DNA of 64,000 nt from Thiohalocapsa sp. PB-PSB1 (GCA_016745215.1 CP050890.1:186001-250000), one strand, 5' to 3'. Positions 45,605 to 54,566 are shown, numbered from the stretch's first letter. Notes: generated by a model from the sequence alone, not told the origin. Made by a program: numbers and translations.

Positions 45605-45832
45605 AGGGCATTTTCTCTCTCGATTCCGATTCCGATAGCGACCCCGACCCCGATTGCACTCCGCCGATGTCTGGATAGCGCTGTATAGGTTATTCATGAA
45701 CCGCTACTAAGCGCTTTCCAACAGGCTCCTGCGTCCCTTGGCAGCGGAAACATCGGCCCGACTCCAGCCTCCCTTGCCTGAAATCAGCACAACCCAATTT
45801 ACCAGTGCATCCCATTCAAGCAGAGACTGGTT

Positions 45833-46165
45833 ATGAACAGAAAAGAACGCATCGCACAGACCCTCACCGCAGCCCTCCGGCCAATGCATATCGACATCGC
45901 CGACGAAAGCCATATGCACAACGTTCCCGAGGGTGCTGAATCGCACTTCAAGGTGCTGATCGTCAGCGAGGCATTCGAAGGCGAGAAATTAGTGGCCCGA
46001 CATCGCCGCATCAACGCGCTGCTCGGAGACGAACTCGCCGGCGGCATGCACGCATTAGCAATCCACGCCTGGACACCACAGGAATGGTTCGACAAGGGCG
46101 GCGGAGCGGCACCACAGTCGCCGCAATGCATGGGTGGATCGAAAGCGGCCGATCAGCCCGCATGA
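45833..46165 (+). CDS. bolA: BolA family protein
   Basis: 110 residues. The BolA fold is evident from RIAQTLTAALRPMHIDIADE, SHMHNVPEGAESHFKVLIVS and HRRINALLGDELAGGMHALAI. Characterised BolA proteins pair with monothiol glutaredoxins in iron-sulfur handling and affect cell shape and biofilm genes. The C-terminal tail beyond EWFDKGGG is short and variable. It stands alone on this strand, between the repeat element and a convergent phosphatase gene. Confidence 0.93.
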   Translation: MNRKERIAQTLTAALRPMHIDIADESHMHNVPEGAESHFKVLIVSEAFEGEKLVARHRRINALLGDELAGGMHALAIHAWTPQEWFDKGGGAAPQSPQCMGGSKAADQPA

Positions 46166-46216
46166 TCCAAACTCGCGCATGATCCAATGAGCCCGTTGCC
46201 CTCGCCACATGCTGCT

Positions 46217-47041
46217 TCAGGATTGTATCGGCAAATCAATCAAGGCCAGCCAATGCTCGAATAAGCCCTGATTGGCAGCCGCCACGGCGACCCGTTTGTC
46301 CAGACTGACATCGGTCAGAGGCCGATTGCCATGCTGCGCAAACAGGGCCGAGACGGCTCCGGCCTGCTCTGCGATCAAACGCCCGGCGGCATAATCCCAA
46401 AGCTTCTGCCCGCCATGCAGATAAAGCTGAAAGCGACCGGCTGCGAGCCAACACCAATCCAGCGCCACCGAACCGAGGTTGCGCTGTGAACGAAACGAAT
46501 CCGCGCTGAACAATCGAGCGATGCGCTCCGGGGGCAGCCGCTTGCAGTCAACCATGGCCAGACAGTCCGACAACCGCTCGCCTGGTGCAAATGGCGCGAT
46601 GCGCTGGGCGTTCAAAAAGGCCCCCCCACCGCTGATGGCGGTAAAGCACTCGTCGCGGACCGGATCGAGGATAACCGCCATCTGCGCGCGACCACCGCGT
46701 ATCAACGCCAACGAGATCGCGAAGCCAGGAAACCCACAGGTATAATTGCTGGTACCATCCAACGGGTCAAGACACCAGAAGACTTGGTTACCATCGCCGA
46801 CCAATTGTTGTTGCCGGTCAGCGGTCATTTCCTCGCCGAGCAGCGGGATCTCCGGATAACTTTCATCGAGCAGCGCGAGCAGGCGCTTTTGTACGGCCAG
46901 GTCGGCGTCGGTGACCAAGCTGCCGTCGGCCTTGGCTGAGGCGCCGGTATGACGAAAGCGCGGCATGATTTCATCGCGGGCAACTTCGCGCAACAGTGCC
47001 GCCAATGAGTCGAGGTCGGCAACATTGGGTTTCGCATTCAT
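46217..47041 (-). CDS. Inositol monophosphatase family protein
   Basis: 274 residues, a cytosolic Mg-dependent sugar or nucleotide phosphatase (IMPase/CysQ/FBPase superfamily). The metal-binding motifs are visible: LLGEEMTAD, WCLDPLDGTSNYTCGFPG (DPxDGTxN), and the C-terminal KLWDYAAGRLIAEQAGA. The substrate could be inositol phosphate, histidinol phosphate or 3'-phosphoadenosine phosphate; sequence alone does not decide. ATG 47041 is preferred because AGGAG lies about 9 bp upstream and the longer frame extends into the divergent promoter region shared with slt. Confidence 0.9.
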   Translation of the reverse strand: MNAKPNVADLDSLAALLREVARDEIMPRFRHTGASAKADGSLVTDADLAVQKRLLALLDESYPEIPLLGEEMTADRQQQLVGDGNQVFWCLDPLDGTSNYTCGFPGFAISLALIRGGRAQMAVILDPVRDECFTAISGGGAFLNAQRIAPFAPGERLSDCLAMVDCKRLPPERIARLFSADSFRSQRNLGSVALDWCWLAAGRFQLYLHGGQKLWDYAAGRLIAEQAGAVSALFAQHGNRPLTDVSLDKRVAVAAANQGLFEHWLALIDLPIQS

Positions 47042-47237
47042 TTTGCATACTCCTATTAGGGATTCGGAAGCGCGGGTTGGTTCCGATTCGGGATAATAGA
47101 TCGAAAATGATCCGGCAACGCAACGCCGGCGGCAAATGATGACAGCGAACGCAAGCACAACAGCGAGTCGAAGCCCGATCCGCTCGCGCGAGTCAACCGC
47201 CACCGATTCTTCATCTCTGCCCGATCAACTCGACAAT

Positions 47238-49241
47238 ATGGATACTCTTATGCTCTTTTGGCTCGGTCTTCTGCTACTCATCCTGAGCATACTGCCGGCC
47301 ACAGCCACCGATGCCGAGACCGCGCAGCGGCGCGCCTTCGCCGATGCCGAGCGCGCCCTTGACGCGGCCGACCGCGAGACCTTCGAGCGCCTCGCCGCCC
47401 AGCTCGAGGATTATGCGCTCTTGCCCTATCTGCGCGCTGCCGATCTGATGCAGCGGCTTGCAAACGCATCCGAGCAGGAGGTTCGTCGGTTCCTCCACCG
47501 CTATCGCGGTACCGCTCCCGGCGAGCGACTGCGCTTGCATTGGCTCAAACGCCTGGCGAAGGAAGGACGTTGGCCGGCCTATGTCGAGTTCTACCTCGAC
47601 AATGGTTCCGAGACCCGCGAGTGCCTCTACCGGCGTGCTCTGCATGCGACCGGTCAAGTGCGAGCAGCGTTCGATGGCCTCGAGGCGTTGTATCTCACTC
47701 CCTCTTCGCTGCCCAACGCCTGCGATCCTCTGTTCAAGCTCTGGTTCGAGTCCGGCGGCCTGACCAGCGCATTCGTCTGGCGGCGCATCGACCTTGCCCT
47801 GGAGCGCGGCAACACCAGCGTCGCACGCTTCCAGCGGCGTTATCTCGACCAGGCACAACAGCTCTGGCTCAACCAACTGCTGCTGATCCATGCCAATCCA
47901 GGTAAACTGACCGAGATCCAGCTGCCGCGCGATGCAGATCGGCGAACTGCCAGCATTGTGCATGGTATCAAACGCCTCGCCCGCCGCGATCCGAGCGCTG
48001 CTGCCGCGCTTTGGCTGCAAATGCAAGACCGCGCAAGGCGATCGCAAATGGCGCTGGACCAGATTCACAGTGCCATCGGCGCCGGTTTGGCGCAACAGGG
48101 GGAACGTCGCGGCCTGGTCTATCTGCGCCGCATTCAACCCCGGCAAGACAATCTGGAAATTCAGCAGCAGCGCCTGCGCGCGGGCTTGCGTCTGCGTGCT
48201 TGGGCGGATGTCGCGCACTGGGCCAAGGCGCTGCCGGAAACCGCCGATGAGGATGGCGAATGGCGTTATTGGCTCGGCCGAGCCTTGGCCCGCCGGGGTG
48301 ATCTGAAAGGCGCCGCGCATGCCTTTGCCGATGCCGCCGGCGCCCGCAGCCTGTGGGGCTTTCGCGCCGCCGAGTTGCTCGGCAGACCAGCGGCGCTGGA
48401 TCACCAACCCGCACCGGTGGACGAGCAACAGCTCCAGGCCCTGCTTGCATCCGACACCAGCGCACGCATTCGCGAATTAAGCGCCTTGGGCCGCGACCTC
48501 GACGTCCGCCGCGAATGGCGCGAATTGACACGAGGCATGAACGCGACGGAGTTGGTGACGGCGGCGGCACTGGCCGCACGTCTGGGTCTCATCACCGAGT
48601 CGATCTTCACTCTCGCCCGCGCCAACTATTGGGACGACATGGATCTTCGCTTTCCGCTGCCGTACCGAGCGCTGATCGCCCAGGTGGCGGCCGAACGCGG
48701 GCTGCCCGCGGACTGGATCTATGCCGTGATACGCCAGGAAAGCGCTTTTGACGCGGACATCGCATCCCACGCCGGCGCCGTCGGCCTGATGCAGCTGATG
48801 CCGGCGACCGCGGCCGAGGTAGCACGCGCGGCGGGTCTGGATGCGCCATCCAGGCTGGAACTGACTGACCCGGTTTTGAACCTGGAACTTGGCAGCCGCT
48901 ACCTGGCGGCTATGCAGCGACGCTTTGCCAACAATACGATACTGGCCACTGCCGCCTACAATGCCGGCCCAGGCGCCGTCCGCCGCTGGCTGCCCAAACA
49001 GCCTATGGCGGCCGATCTGTGGATGACCGAGATCCCCTATCGCGAGACTCGCGATTACGTGCGCCGCGTACTGACCTATCGCGTCATCTACGCGCACAAG
49101 CTCGGTCACCGGCAATTTCGCCTTGGCGCCTTGCTGCGACCAATCACGGCCCCAGCAAGCCCCACAACCAATCCAACCGCATCGCCAAGCCCGCGCAGGG
49201 CGACAAATAACCTGGCAGATGTGCCCGGGCCGGGCCAATGA
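47238..49241 (+). CDS. slt: Soluble lytic murein transglycosylase, Slt70-like
   Basis: 667 residues. A signal peptide (LMLFWLGLLLLILSILPATATDA) directs it to the periplasm. A long superhelical U-domain of about 400 residues (EQEVRRFLHRYRGTAPGERL onward) is followed by the catalytic lysozyme-like domain: AVIRQESAFDADIASHAGAV with the catalytic Glu, GLMQLMPATAAEVARAAG, and TAAYNAGPGAVRRWL. The C-terminus is basic and Pro-rich. These enzymes cleave glycan strands to 1,6-anhydro products during wall turnover. ATG 47238 is chosen to start at the signal peptide; ATG 47136 gives a less plausible extension. The stop overlaps the next start by ATGA. Confidence 0.93.
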   Translation: MDTLMLFWLGLLLLILSILPATATDAETAQRRAFADAERALDAADRETFERLAAQLEDYALLPYLRAADLMQRLANASEQEVRRFLHRYRGTAPGERLRLHWLKRLAKEGRWPAYVEFYLDNGSETRECLYRRALHATGQVRAAFDGLEALYLTPSSLPNACDPLFKLWFESGGLTSAFVWRRIDLALERGNTSVARFQRRYLDQAQQLWLNQLLLIHANPGKLTEIQLPRDADRRTASIVHGIKRLARRDPSAAAALWLQMQDRARRSQMALDQIHSAIGAGLAQQGERRGLVYLRRIQPRQDNLEIQQQRLRAGLRLRAWADVAHWAKALPETADEDGEWRYWLGRALARRGDLKGAAHAFADAAGARSLWGFRAAELLGRPAALDHQPAPVDEQQLQALLASDTSARIRELSALGRDLDVRREWRELTRGMNATELVTAAALAARLGLITESIFTLARANYWDDMDLRFPLPYRALIAQVAAERGLPADWIYAVIRQESAFDADIASHAGAVGLMQLMPATAAEVARAAGLDAPSRLELTDPVLNLELGSRYLAAMQRRFANNTILATAAYNAGPGAVRRWLPKQPMAADLWMTEIPYRETRDYVRRVLTYRVIYAHKLGHRQFRLGALLRPITAPASPTTNPTASPSPRRATNNLADVPGPGQ

Positions 49242-49855
49242 TGCGCTGGAATCCGCCTGCCGTTACTGCGGTGATCAGTAGACAACAAGCAACATGCCGA
49301 CAGCAATCGACACGCATGGCACTGATTGTATTGATGGCAACCCTGATTTTGACTCCATCGTCGCTGCCCGCCGATGACAACGCCGTCAACAAGATGGCCG
49401 AAGCCATGCTGCGCATGATGGACGCAATGGGCTTTATCGATGACAACAAGTCCGGCGCACGCCTGCCACTGAACCCCGGCAATTTCGGCATGCCGAAGCA
49501 GATGCCCTGGTCGCTGCCGGACATGCAGCAAATGCCACAGATACCGGGGATGCCAACGGGATGGCAACGCACTGCACTGGAAGGCATCTGGGAGGGTCGC
49601 GAAGGCGGACTGCTGATCGTTCAAGCACAGCGCTTTCGTCTGTACTCGCCGACCGGTGGATATGTCGAGGGATTGATCCAGCAACGCGGCGATCGGGTTG
49701 CGCTCTATGTTCCGCGACAAGACAGCGTGCGTCCCTACGAGTTTGCTCAGCATCAGGGTCGATTGGTACTGCGCGATGCCGAGGGGCAGGTCTATTTGTA
49801 TCGACGACTCTGGTTCGAACCAGAAGACGCCGGCGGCTCGCCGGTGCCGCGCTGA
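49238..49855 (+). CDS. Exported protein translationally coupled to slt, function unknown
   Basis: 205 residues if read from ATG 49238, which overlaps the slt stop (ATGA). ATG 49316 (MALIVLMATLILTPSSLPAD) would place a normal signal peptide at the start and may be the true one. A Met/Pro-rich linker (GMPKQMPWSLPDMQQMPQIP) precedes a small beta-rich domain (LEGIWEGREGGLLIVQAQRF, RVALYVPRQDSVRPYEFAQH) that resembles lipocalin-like envelope domains. Coupling suggests a role next to wall turnover, but this is inference. Confidence 0.6.
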   Translation: MMRWNPPAVTAVISRQQATCRQQSTRMALIVLMATLILTPSSLPADDNAVNKMAEAMLRMMDAMGFIDDNKSGARLPLNPGNFGMPKQMPWSLPDMQQMPQIPGMPTGWQRTALEGIWEGREGGLLIVQAQRFRLYSPTGGYVEGLIQQRGDRVALYVPRQDSVRPYEFAQHQGRLVLRDAEGQVYLYRRLWFEPEDAGGSPVPR

Positions 49856-50097
49856 GTGCTATGCTTTGGTGCCGATGATCAGTCGACCAAGCCCGATCAA
49901 TCTACCAACCGGGTGCGACCTGGAGACGGAACCGACGAAGAGCGGCTGGCATTCAGGCATAATAATGCGCCCGCGGCCTTGCGCTGCCGCCAATCGCGAC
50001 GCGTCCAGGCCGTCAGCTTACACTGCGCTGACAGAAACCGCGGACTCGCCATGAATCATGGTCCATCCAATGTCAAAATCAATAAGGTGACCAAGCA

Positions 50098-51009
50098 ATG
50101 AAGCAACAACAAGCCTGTCTTTTCGGCGGAACCGGCTTTGTCGGGCGGCATCTGGCCCGACGTCTCGGCGGCGCAGGGTATCGCTGTATTCTGCCCACGC
50201 GACGCGCCGAACGACACCGGGATTTGAAGCTGTATCCGGACGTCGAATTGCTCCCTGTCAGCGATCTGAGCAGTGCAACCCTGGACAACTGCCTGGCTGG
50301 CTGCGATCTGGCGGTGAATCTGATCGGCATCCTCAACGAGGGGTCCAATAACGGCTTTCAGCAGGTGCACGTGGACCTGGTGCAACGCATCAGCAGCGCT
50401 GCCGGGCGCGCCGGCGTGCGCCGATTATTGCACCTGAGCGCGCTGAATGCCGATGCCAGCAACGCCAACAGCGCCTATTTGCGCTCCAAGGGCGAAGGCG
50501 AGGACATCGCCCATCGCGTCGGCAGCGAGACCGGGCTGATTGTTACCAGCTTCCGCCCATCGGTGATTTTTGGCCGCGGCGACAGCTTCTTTAACCGCTT
50601 TGCCCAGCTGTTGGAATTGACCCCGGGCATCCTGCCTCTGGCCTGCCCGGACGCACGCTTTGCGCCGGTATGGGTAGACGATGTCACCGAGGCTATGCTG
50701 CGCGCAATCACCGACCAGCGTGCTTTTGGGCGTCGTTACGATCTCTGCGGTCCGCGCATTTTCACCCTTGCAGAATTGGTGGAATACACCGCCCGCCGGG
50801 TCGGCAAGCGGCTTTGGCTGGCGCATTTAAACGACCGCGCTTCGAGACTGCAGGCACGTCTGTTCGAATACATACCCGGCAAGCCATTCACACTGGACAA
50901 CTACCACTCCATGCAGACCCCCAGCATCTGCGGCGAACACAATGGTCTGCTCGAATTCGGTGTGCATCCGACCGATATCGACGCCGTTGTGCCGACATAC
51001 CTTGGGTGA
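50098..51009 (+). CDS. NDUFA9-like NAD(P)-binding epimerase-family protein
   Basis: 303 residues of the atypical short-chain dehydrogenase group that includes complex I subunit NDUFA9. The dinucleotide motif is CLFGGTGFVGRHLARRL. A YxxxK-like motif occurs in SAYLRSKGEGEDI, and conserved family stretches include SFRPSVIFGRGDSFFNRF and PVWVDDVTEAML. Bacterial members are widespread and their reaction is unknown; roles in lipid or quinone metabolism are often guessed. A four-helix-bundle element begins 33 bp after its stop. Confidence 0.87.
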   Translation: MKQQQACLFGGTGFVGRHLARRLGGAGYRCILPTRRAERHRDLKLYPDVELLPVSDLSSATLDNCLAGCDLAVNLIGILNEGSNNGFQQVHVDLVQRISSAAGRAGVRRLLHLSALNADASNANSAYLRSKGEGEDIAHRVGSETGLIVTSFRPSVIFGRGDSFFNRFAQLLELTPGILPLACPDARFAPVWVDDVTEAMLRAITDQRAFGRRYDLCGPRIFTLAELVEYTARRVGKRLWLAHLNDRASRLQARLFEYIPGKPFTLDNYHSMQTPSICGEHNGLLEFGVHPTDIDAVVPTYLG

Positions 51010-51041
51010 TCTCTTTGGTAGCCGATCTTGTCAGAACCTAG

Positions 51042-51663
51042 TGATGGTGCAGAAACAAGCTAAACAGGTTTTTGGCTTGGGTGTCGCCTGCCGACTCATT
51101 CGGTACCGCTATCGGCGTCGGTATCGGTATCGGCGTCGGTATCGAACCGACCAACCCATCCGCCAAGCTCCTCGCTGACCGCGTAGCCACGCTGTCCGAG
51201 CGTCGTGAGCATGGCCATACGACGATCGAGCAGTGCCTTTTGCTTGCTGTTGTCGTCTGCGCACAACGCATCGCACACCAGCGAGCACGTCCTCAATCGC
51301 AGCGCACTCCAGCGCCGAGCCTCGTGCGATTTCAAACGACCGGCGTCGATTCCCGCTCGTCGCTATGCCGTTACCCTCGGCAATGTTCAGCGCGATGGCC
51401 TGCGATGCGCGCCTAGGATGCGCACCTACCATGCGCACAGGCGTTGATCCTTCGCGTTACGCTGTCCTTTCACATGCTCGCAGTCGCGCTAGGCCCAGCC
51501 GACAGACTCGATGGCCGCACGCTAGACGTCGAGCTGCTCATGACCGAATGGCATAGGGCGTTTTCTCTCTCGATTCCGATTCCGATTCCGATAGCGACCC
51601 CGACCCCGATTGCGCTCCGCCGATGTCTGGATAGCCTTGTATAGGTTATTCATGAACCGCTAC
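51042..51663 (-). mobile_element. Four-helix-bundle element, copy 2
   Basis: 622 bp with ends TGATGGTGCAGAAACAAGC and GAACCGCTAC, flanked by CTAG at 51038-51041 and 51664-51667 (the identical stretch extends to ACCTAG). It is highly similar to 44936-45707 without the nested MITE. CTAG/CTAA flanks resemble the YTAR targets known for IS5-type insertion sequences. It has no transposase, so any movement must be driven in trans. Confidence 0.75.
51096..51554 (-). pseudogene. Decayed four-helix-bundle (23S rRNA IVS-type) protein gene, copy 2
   Basis: From ATG 51554 the frame reads MPFGHEQLDV, stop, RAAIESVGWA, stop, RDCEHVKGQRNAKDQR. It then shifts frame to SQAIALNIAEGNGIATSGNR and RRSFEIARGSALECAAIEDV, and shifts again to KALLDRRMAMLTTLGQRGYA and a tail of alternating Asp/Thr/Ala codons to a TGA at 51096. 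All parts of the family are present in order but interrupted by two stops and at least two frameshifts, so it is a pseudogene. A TCCGATTCCGATTCCGAT simple repeat precedes it. Confidence 0.75.
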
Positions 51664-51667
51664 CTAG

Positions 51668-52333
51668 CAACGAACAGTACGGTTTTTTCCACAGCGAAGC
51701 CCAGGAAACATGCGAAAACGAATGCTCTGCACAGGAACGACGACTCTTTTTCGTGTGTTTAGCGTTTTTTGTCGTTCTTTCTTTGCGCCGCAACGTTCTT
51801 GCTGTTTCTGGATCTTTTTTGGCGACTAGGACACAAATAGTGCCCATAATAAAAGCTGAGGCATTTTCTGTAATCCACCCCTGGTTTGTGACTTTGTTCA
51901 TAGCCAGCCACCGGGAAAAAGGGATAACCTATCTCTGACGTTAAGGAAGAGTCCAACTCGGGGATCGAAATTGTTGCGAAAGGTCGACGCAGGACGCGTC
52001 ATTTCAATCGCTGATCACGGCGCATGGATGCGCCCACTTCCGGCCAGTACAGTAGCGCTTCAGTCCAGAGAGTCACTGAATCGGATTCCATGCGCGACGC
52101 GCTGGATCGCAAGCCTGCTTTCTCCGTCTCCCCCTTTATCCTCCTGGCCCGGGTGTTCTTGACACCCCAGCGATGACTGCGTGCCGCTTGCGGTTTCCCT
52201 TGCCTGCTTTGCTGGCGATGTGGCGGCGCAAATCTTCTATCTGTCAGGGTGTGGCCAGCACAGAATGTTCAGCTATTCAACCCGAATGAAGTTCCTCGTA
52301 TTCTTTGAAGGCAGCGCCCAATAAACAGCTGCC
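51668..52333. other. Spacer before the IS4-like element, no intact gene
   Basis: About 670 bp. The first 250 bp are AT-richer than the surroundings, without a convincing open frame. Near 52262-52315 the sequence CAGCTATTCAACC - GAATGAAGT - CTTTGAAGGCAGC is shared with 61511-61640, where a palindrome has been inserted in the middle. No RNA gene or terminator was recognised. Confidence 0.5.
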
Positions 52334-52339
52334 CAGCAA

Positions 52340-53794
52340 CAATACCTTCGCCAAAAATTAGCGCCAAAAATTAGGTGGGCGACAGCCCGAGGTGATAGGT
52401 TATCCAGTTACTAATCCGAAGACCTATTCCCTCAGGAGGCTATCGCCCATGCCCGACATTATGCTGATCTTGAGCTGCTTAAGCCAGAGCGTAGATAAGA
52501 CGAGCCTTGGCCGTTTGGGTTGCGTTGTGGAAGGGCTGTTGGCGATGACGGGGCGGGTAACGATGCGGGGGCTATCGCGCTGGACCGAGCGCGGGGGAAG
52601 CTATCGGACGCTGCAGCGGTTGTTCAACACCACGCTCAGTTGGGGCCAAGTGCATTGGCTGGTAATTCGCCAGCACCTGCTGGGCGACGAAACGCAATGG
52701 TTGCTGGCGGGCGATGAAGTGGTGGTGAGCAAATCGGGCAAGAAGACCCACGGTCTGGATCGTTTTTTCTCCTCGGTGGTTGGCAAGACGATCCCGGGGT
52801 TGTGTTTTCTGAGCCTGTCGTTGATTAGCGTGCAACGGCGCTGTTCGTACCCATTGCGCCTGGAGCCGATTCTCAAAGAGACGGCCGCGAGCTGCCCGAA
52901 AGCGTCCAAAGCGGGTCGGGGTAAGGACCGAGGGCGGCCGAAAGGTAGCCGCAATGGCAATCGCCGGGAGGTGAGTCTGTCGCCCTATTTGCAGTTCGTT
53001 CAAGACCTTCTGCGCCAGGTGCTGGCACTGGTGTGCCAGACGCTGACGGTGCGTTATTTCGTCTTCGACGGGGCCTTCGGCCATAATCAAGCGCTGCAAA
53101 TGGTCCGTCGCACGGGCTTAGAGTTGATCAGCAAATTGCGCCACAACAGCGCGCTGTATCTGCCCTATGACGGCCCCTACGCCGGGCGCGGCCCGCGGCG
53201 CAAGTACGGCAGCAAGCTCGATTATCAACACTTGCCGCCGTGCTTTCTCAAAGCCACTTCCGTGGAAGGACAGGTTCATACGGCCATCTACCAACTGCCC
53301 GTTTGGCACAAAAAATTCCCCGACCGGCTCAATGTCGTGATCCTCGTCAAGACCAACCAACGCACCGGTGCCCAGGCCCATGTCATCCTTTTCAGTAGTG
53401 ATCTTGAGTTAGGCTACGAAGCGCTCATCGATTACTATCGCTTGCGCTTCCAAATCGAGTTCAACTTCCGAGACGCCAAACAGTACTGGGGCTTGGAAGA
53501 CTTCATGGTGATCAAGCCAACGCCGGTCTACAACAGTGCCAACCTGGCGATGCTGATGATCAACCTGTCCCAGATCCTGATGCGACCGGTGCGCGAGCAC
53601 TGTCCGAGCTTTAGCGTCAATGACCTCAAAGCCCACTTCCGCGGCCGGAAATACGTCCTGGAGGTGTTAAAAATGCTTCCGGAAATGCCCGAAGCAAATA
53701 TTATTGACCAAGCCCTTGAGCAGGCTGCAAATCTGGGGCGGATTAATCAAGAACTTAGTGCAGCATGAGATCGGGTCATTTGGCGAAGGTATTG
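52340..53794 (+). mobile_element. Insertion sequence with IS4-like transposase and 6-bp target repeat
   Basis: 1,455 bp with inverted ends CAATACCTTCGCCAAA (left) and TTTGGCGAAGGTATTG (right), a perfect 16-bp match. The direct repeat CAGCAA flanks it at 52334-52339 and 53795-53800. One intact transposase gene fills it. The right target repeat is also the first six bases of a 15-bp tandem repeat. Confidence 0.88.
52449..53768 (+). CDS. IS4-superfamily transposase
   Basis: 439 residues from ATG 52449, preceded by AGGAGG with a 9-bp spacer; the frame extends further upstream without support. Catalytic candidates are Asp in LLAGDEVVVSKSGKKTHG, Asp in FVFDGAFGHNQAL, and Glu in the YREK-type signature YYRLRFQIEFNFRDAKQYWG. 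The protein contains an Arg/Gly/Lys-rich internal loop (KAGRGKDRGRPKGSRNGNRR). It is intact and plausibly active. Confidence 0.9.
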   Translation: MPDIMLILSCLSQSVDKTSLGRLGCVVEGLLAMTGRVTMRGLSRWTERGGSYRTLQRLFNTTLSWGQVHWLVIRQHLLGDETQWLLAGDEVVVSKSGKKTHGLDRFFSSVVGKTIPGLCFLSLSLISVQRRCSYPLRLEPILKETAASCPKASKAGRGKDRGRPKGSRNGNRREVSLSPYLQFVQDLLRQVLALVCQTLTVRYFVFDGAFGHNQALQMVRRTGLELISKLRHNSALYLPYDGPYAGRGPRRKYGSKLDYQHLPPCFLKATSVEGQVHTAIYQLPVWHKKFPDRLNVVILVKTNQRTGAQAHVILFSSDLELGYEALIDYYRLRFQIEFNFRDAKQYWGLEDFMVIKPTPVYNSANLAMLMINLSQILMRPVREHCPSFSVNDLKAHFRGRKYVLEVLKMLPEMPEANIIDQALEQAANLGRINQELSAA

Positions 53795-53854
53795 CAGCAA
53801 ACATCCACCCAGTAAACATCCGTCCAGCAAACATCCGCCCAGTAACCATCAGGT
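53795..53854. repeat. 15-bp tandem repeat, four units
   Basis: Four consecutive units of the form CAGYAAACATCCRYC: CAGCAAACATCCACC, CAGTAAACATCCGTC, CAGCAAACATCCGCC and CAGTAACCATCAGGT. The insertion sequence abuts the first unit. No coding role was recognised. Confidence 0.8.
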
Positions 53855-53903
53855 TTCTCAGGCCCTGATGTCATGTCTTTTCGATCCCGATCCCGATCCC
53901 AAT

Positions 53904-54028
53904 CCAGATCAAGTCGCGCTGGACGGGTTGCCCGCTGGGGTCTCTTCAGTTCATTTGTCGAGAGGAAAGCGGCCTACAGCCTTTCTCCCGGCAAAGGCGC
54001 AGCGCTCGCGTCCGCTCCGCTGGCATCA
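53904..54028 (+). repeat. 125-bp dispersed hairpin repeat, copy 1
   Basis: This sequence recurs in the same orientation at 62506-62630. Shared blocks are CCAGATCAAGTCGCGCTGG, CGGGTTGC, TCTTCAGTTCA, GCCTACAGCCTTTCTCCCG and GCTCGCGTCCGCTCCGCTGG. The central GCCTTTCTCCCGAGAAAGGC (perfect palindrome in copy 2, slightly altered here) can form a hairpin. It is preceded here by a short TCCCGATCCCGATCCC run. Confidence 0.75.
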
Positions 54029-54217
54029 CAAGCGCTACTAAAAAGGTGAATTGTTCGCTTCTTCCCTGTGACATCGTTCCACTCCGATGCGATGTGCACA
54101 GCGTACTCTTGTTCCAGTGCCTGAGCTTCTGATCCGCTGGCCTGTCAGCTCAGGCATCCCGAGAGTGAGAGTAATCCCGAGCATCTTGGTACAGCATCAG
54201 ATTGGAGAGAAAACCCT

Positions 54218-54550
54218 ATGTTGAAGCCCATATCCACCATCGCCCTGTCGCTCGCCGTTGTCAGCATGGCCGGCACCGCCGCACTGACCATGCAGCCGAC
54301 GAATACCGAACGCTCAGCATCCAGCCAAATGGCAGCCGCGGTTGGTACGCCCAGCAGCCTTGCCAACACCGAATCCTGGAAACGCCGCGGAACCCGACAT
54401 GGGCATGATCTCAGGCCCAGTCAGGCGTTTACGAGCAGCAACGCCATCCCAAGTCGGGGAACACGAGTTGGCTATGAACCCAAAGTACTTGACGACAGCG
54501 ATGCATCCGTCGATTTATCCCAGCGTCGCGGCACAAGGGACGCAGGATAG
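54218..54550 (+). CDS. Small exported protein with RGTR repeats, function unknown
   Basis: 110 residues from ATG 54218, with GGAGAG about ten bases upstream. A clear signal peptide (LKPISTIALSLAVVSMAGTA, cleavage near residue 21) is followed by a polar, probably disordered mature part in which the motif RGTR recurs (KRRGTRHGH, SRGTRVGYE, QRRGTRDAG). The spacing of about 30 residues suggests a repeated short linear motif. It converges with the RND pump, with 16 bp between the stops. I recognise no family; a secreted or cell-surface peptide precursor is possible but speculative. Confidence 0.55.
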   Translation: MLKPISTIALSLAVVSMAGTAALTMQPTNTERSASSQMAAAVGTPSSLANTESWKRRGTRHGHDLRPSQAFTSSNAIPSRGTRVGYEPKVLDDSDASVDLSQRRGTRDAG

Positions 54551-54566
54551 CAGCGCGGTCGCATCC

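Larger units (their letters stand above)
44936..45707 (-). mobile_element. Four-helix-bundle element, copy 1 (with nested MITE)
   Basis: 772 bp, matching 51042-51663 over nearly its whole length apart from a nested 137-bp MITE plus one target repeat. The ends are TGATGGTGCAGAAACAAGC at the left and GAACCGCTAC at the right, giving imperfect inverted ends (TGATGGTGCA against TAGCGGTTCA). It is flanked by TAAG at 44932-44935 and 45708-45711; microhomology allows CTAA instead. It carries the decayed gene at 44990-45604. Confidence 0.75.

Noticed and set aside
47274..48428. A 384-codon minus-strand frame opposite slt
   Set aside because: Slt70 motifs are on the plus strand and the opposite reading shows no family resemblance.
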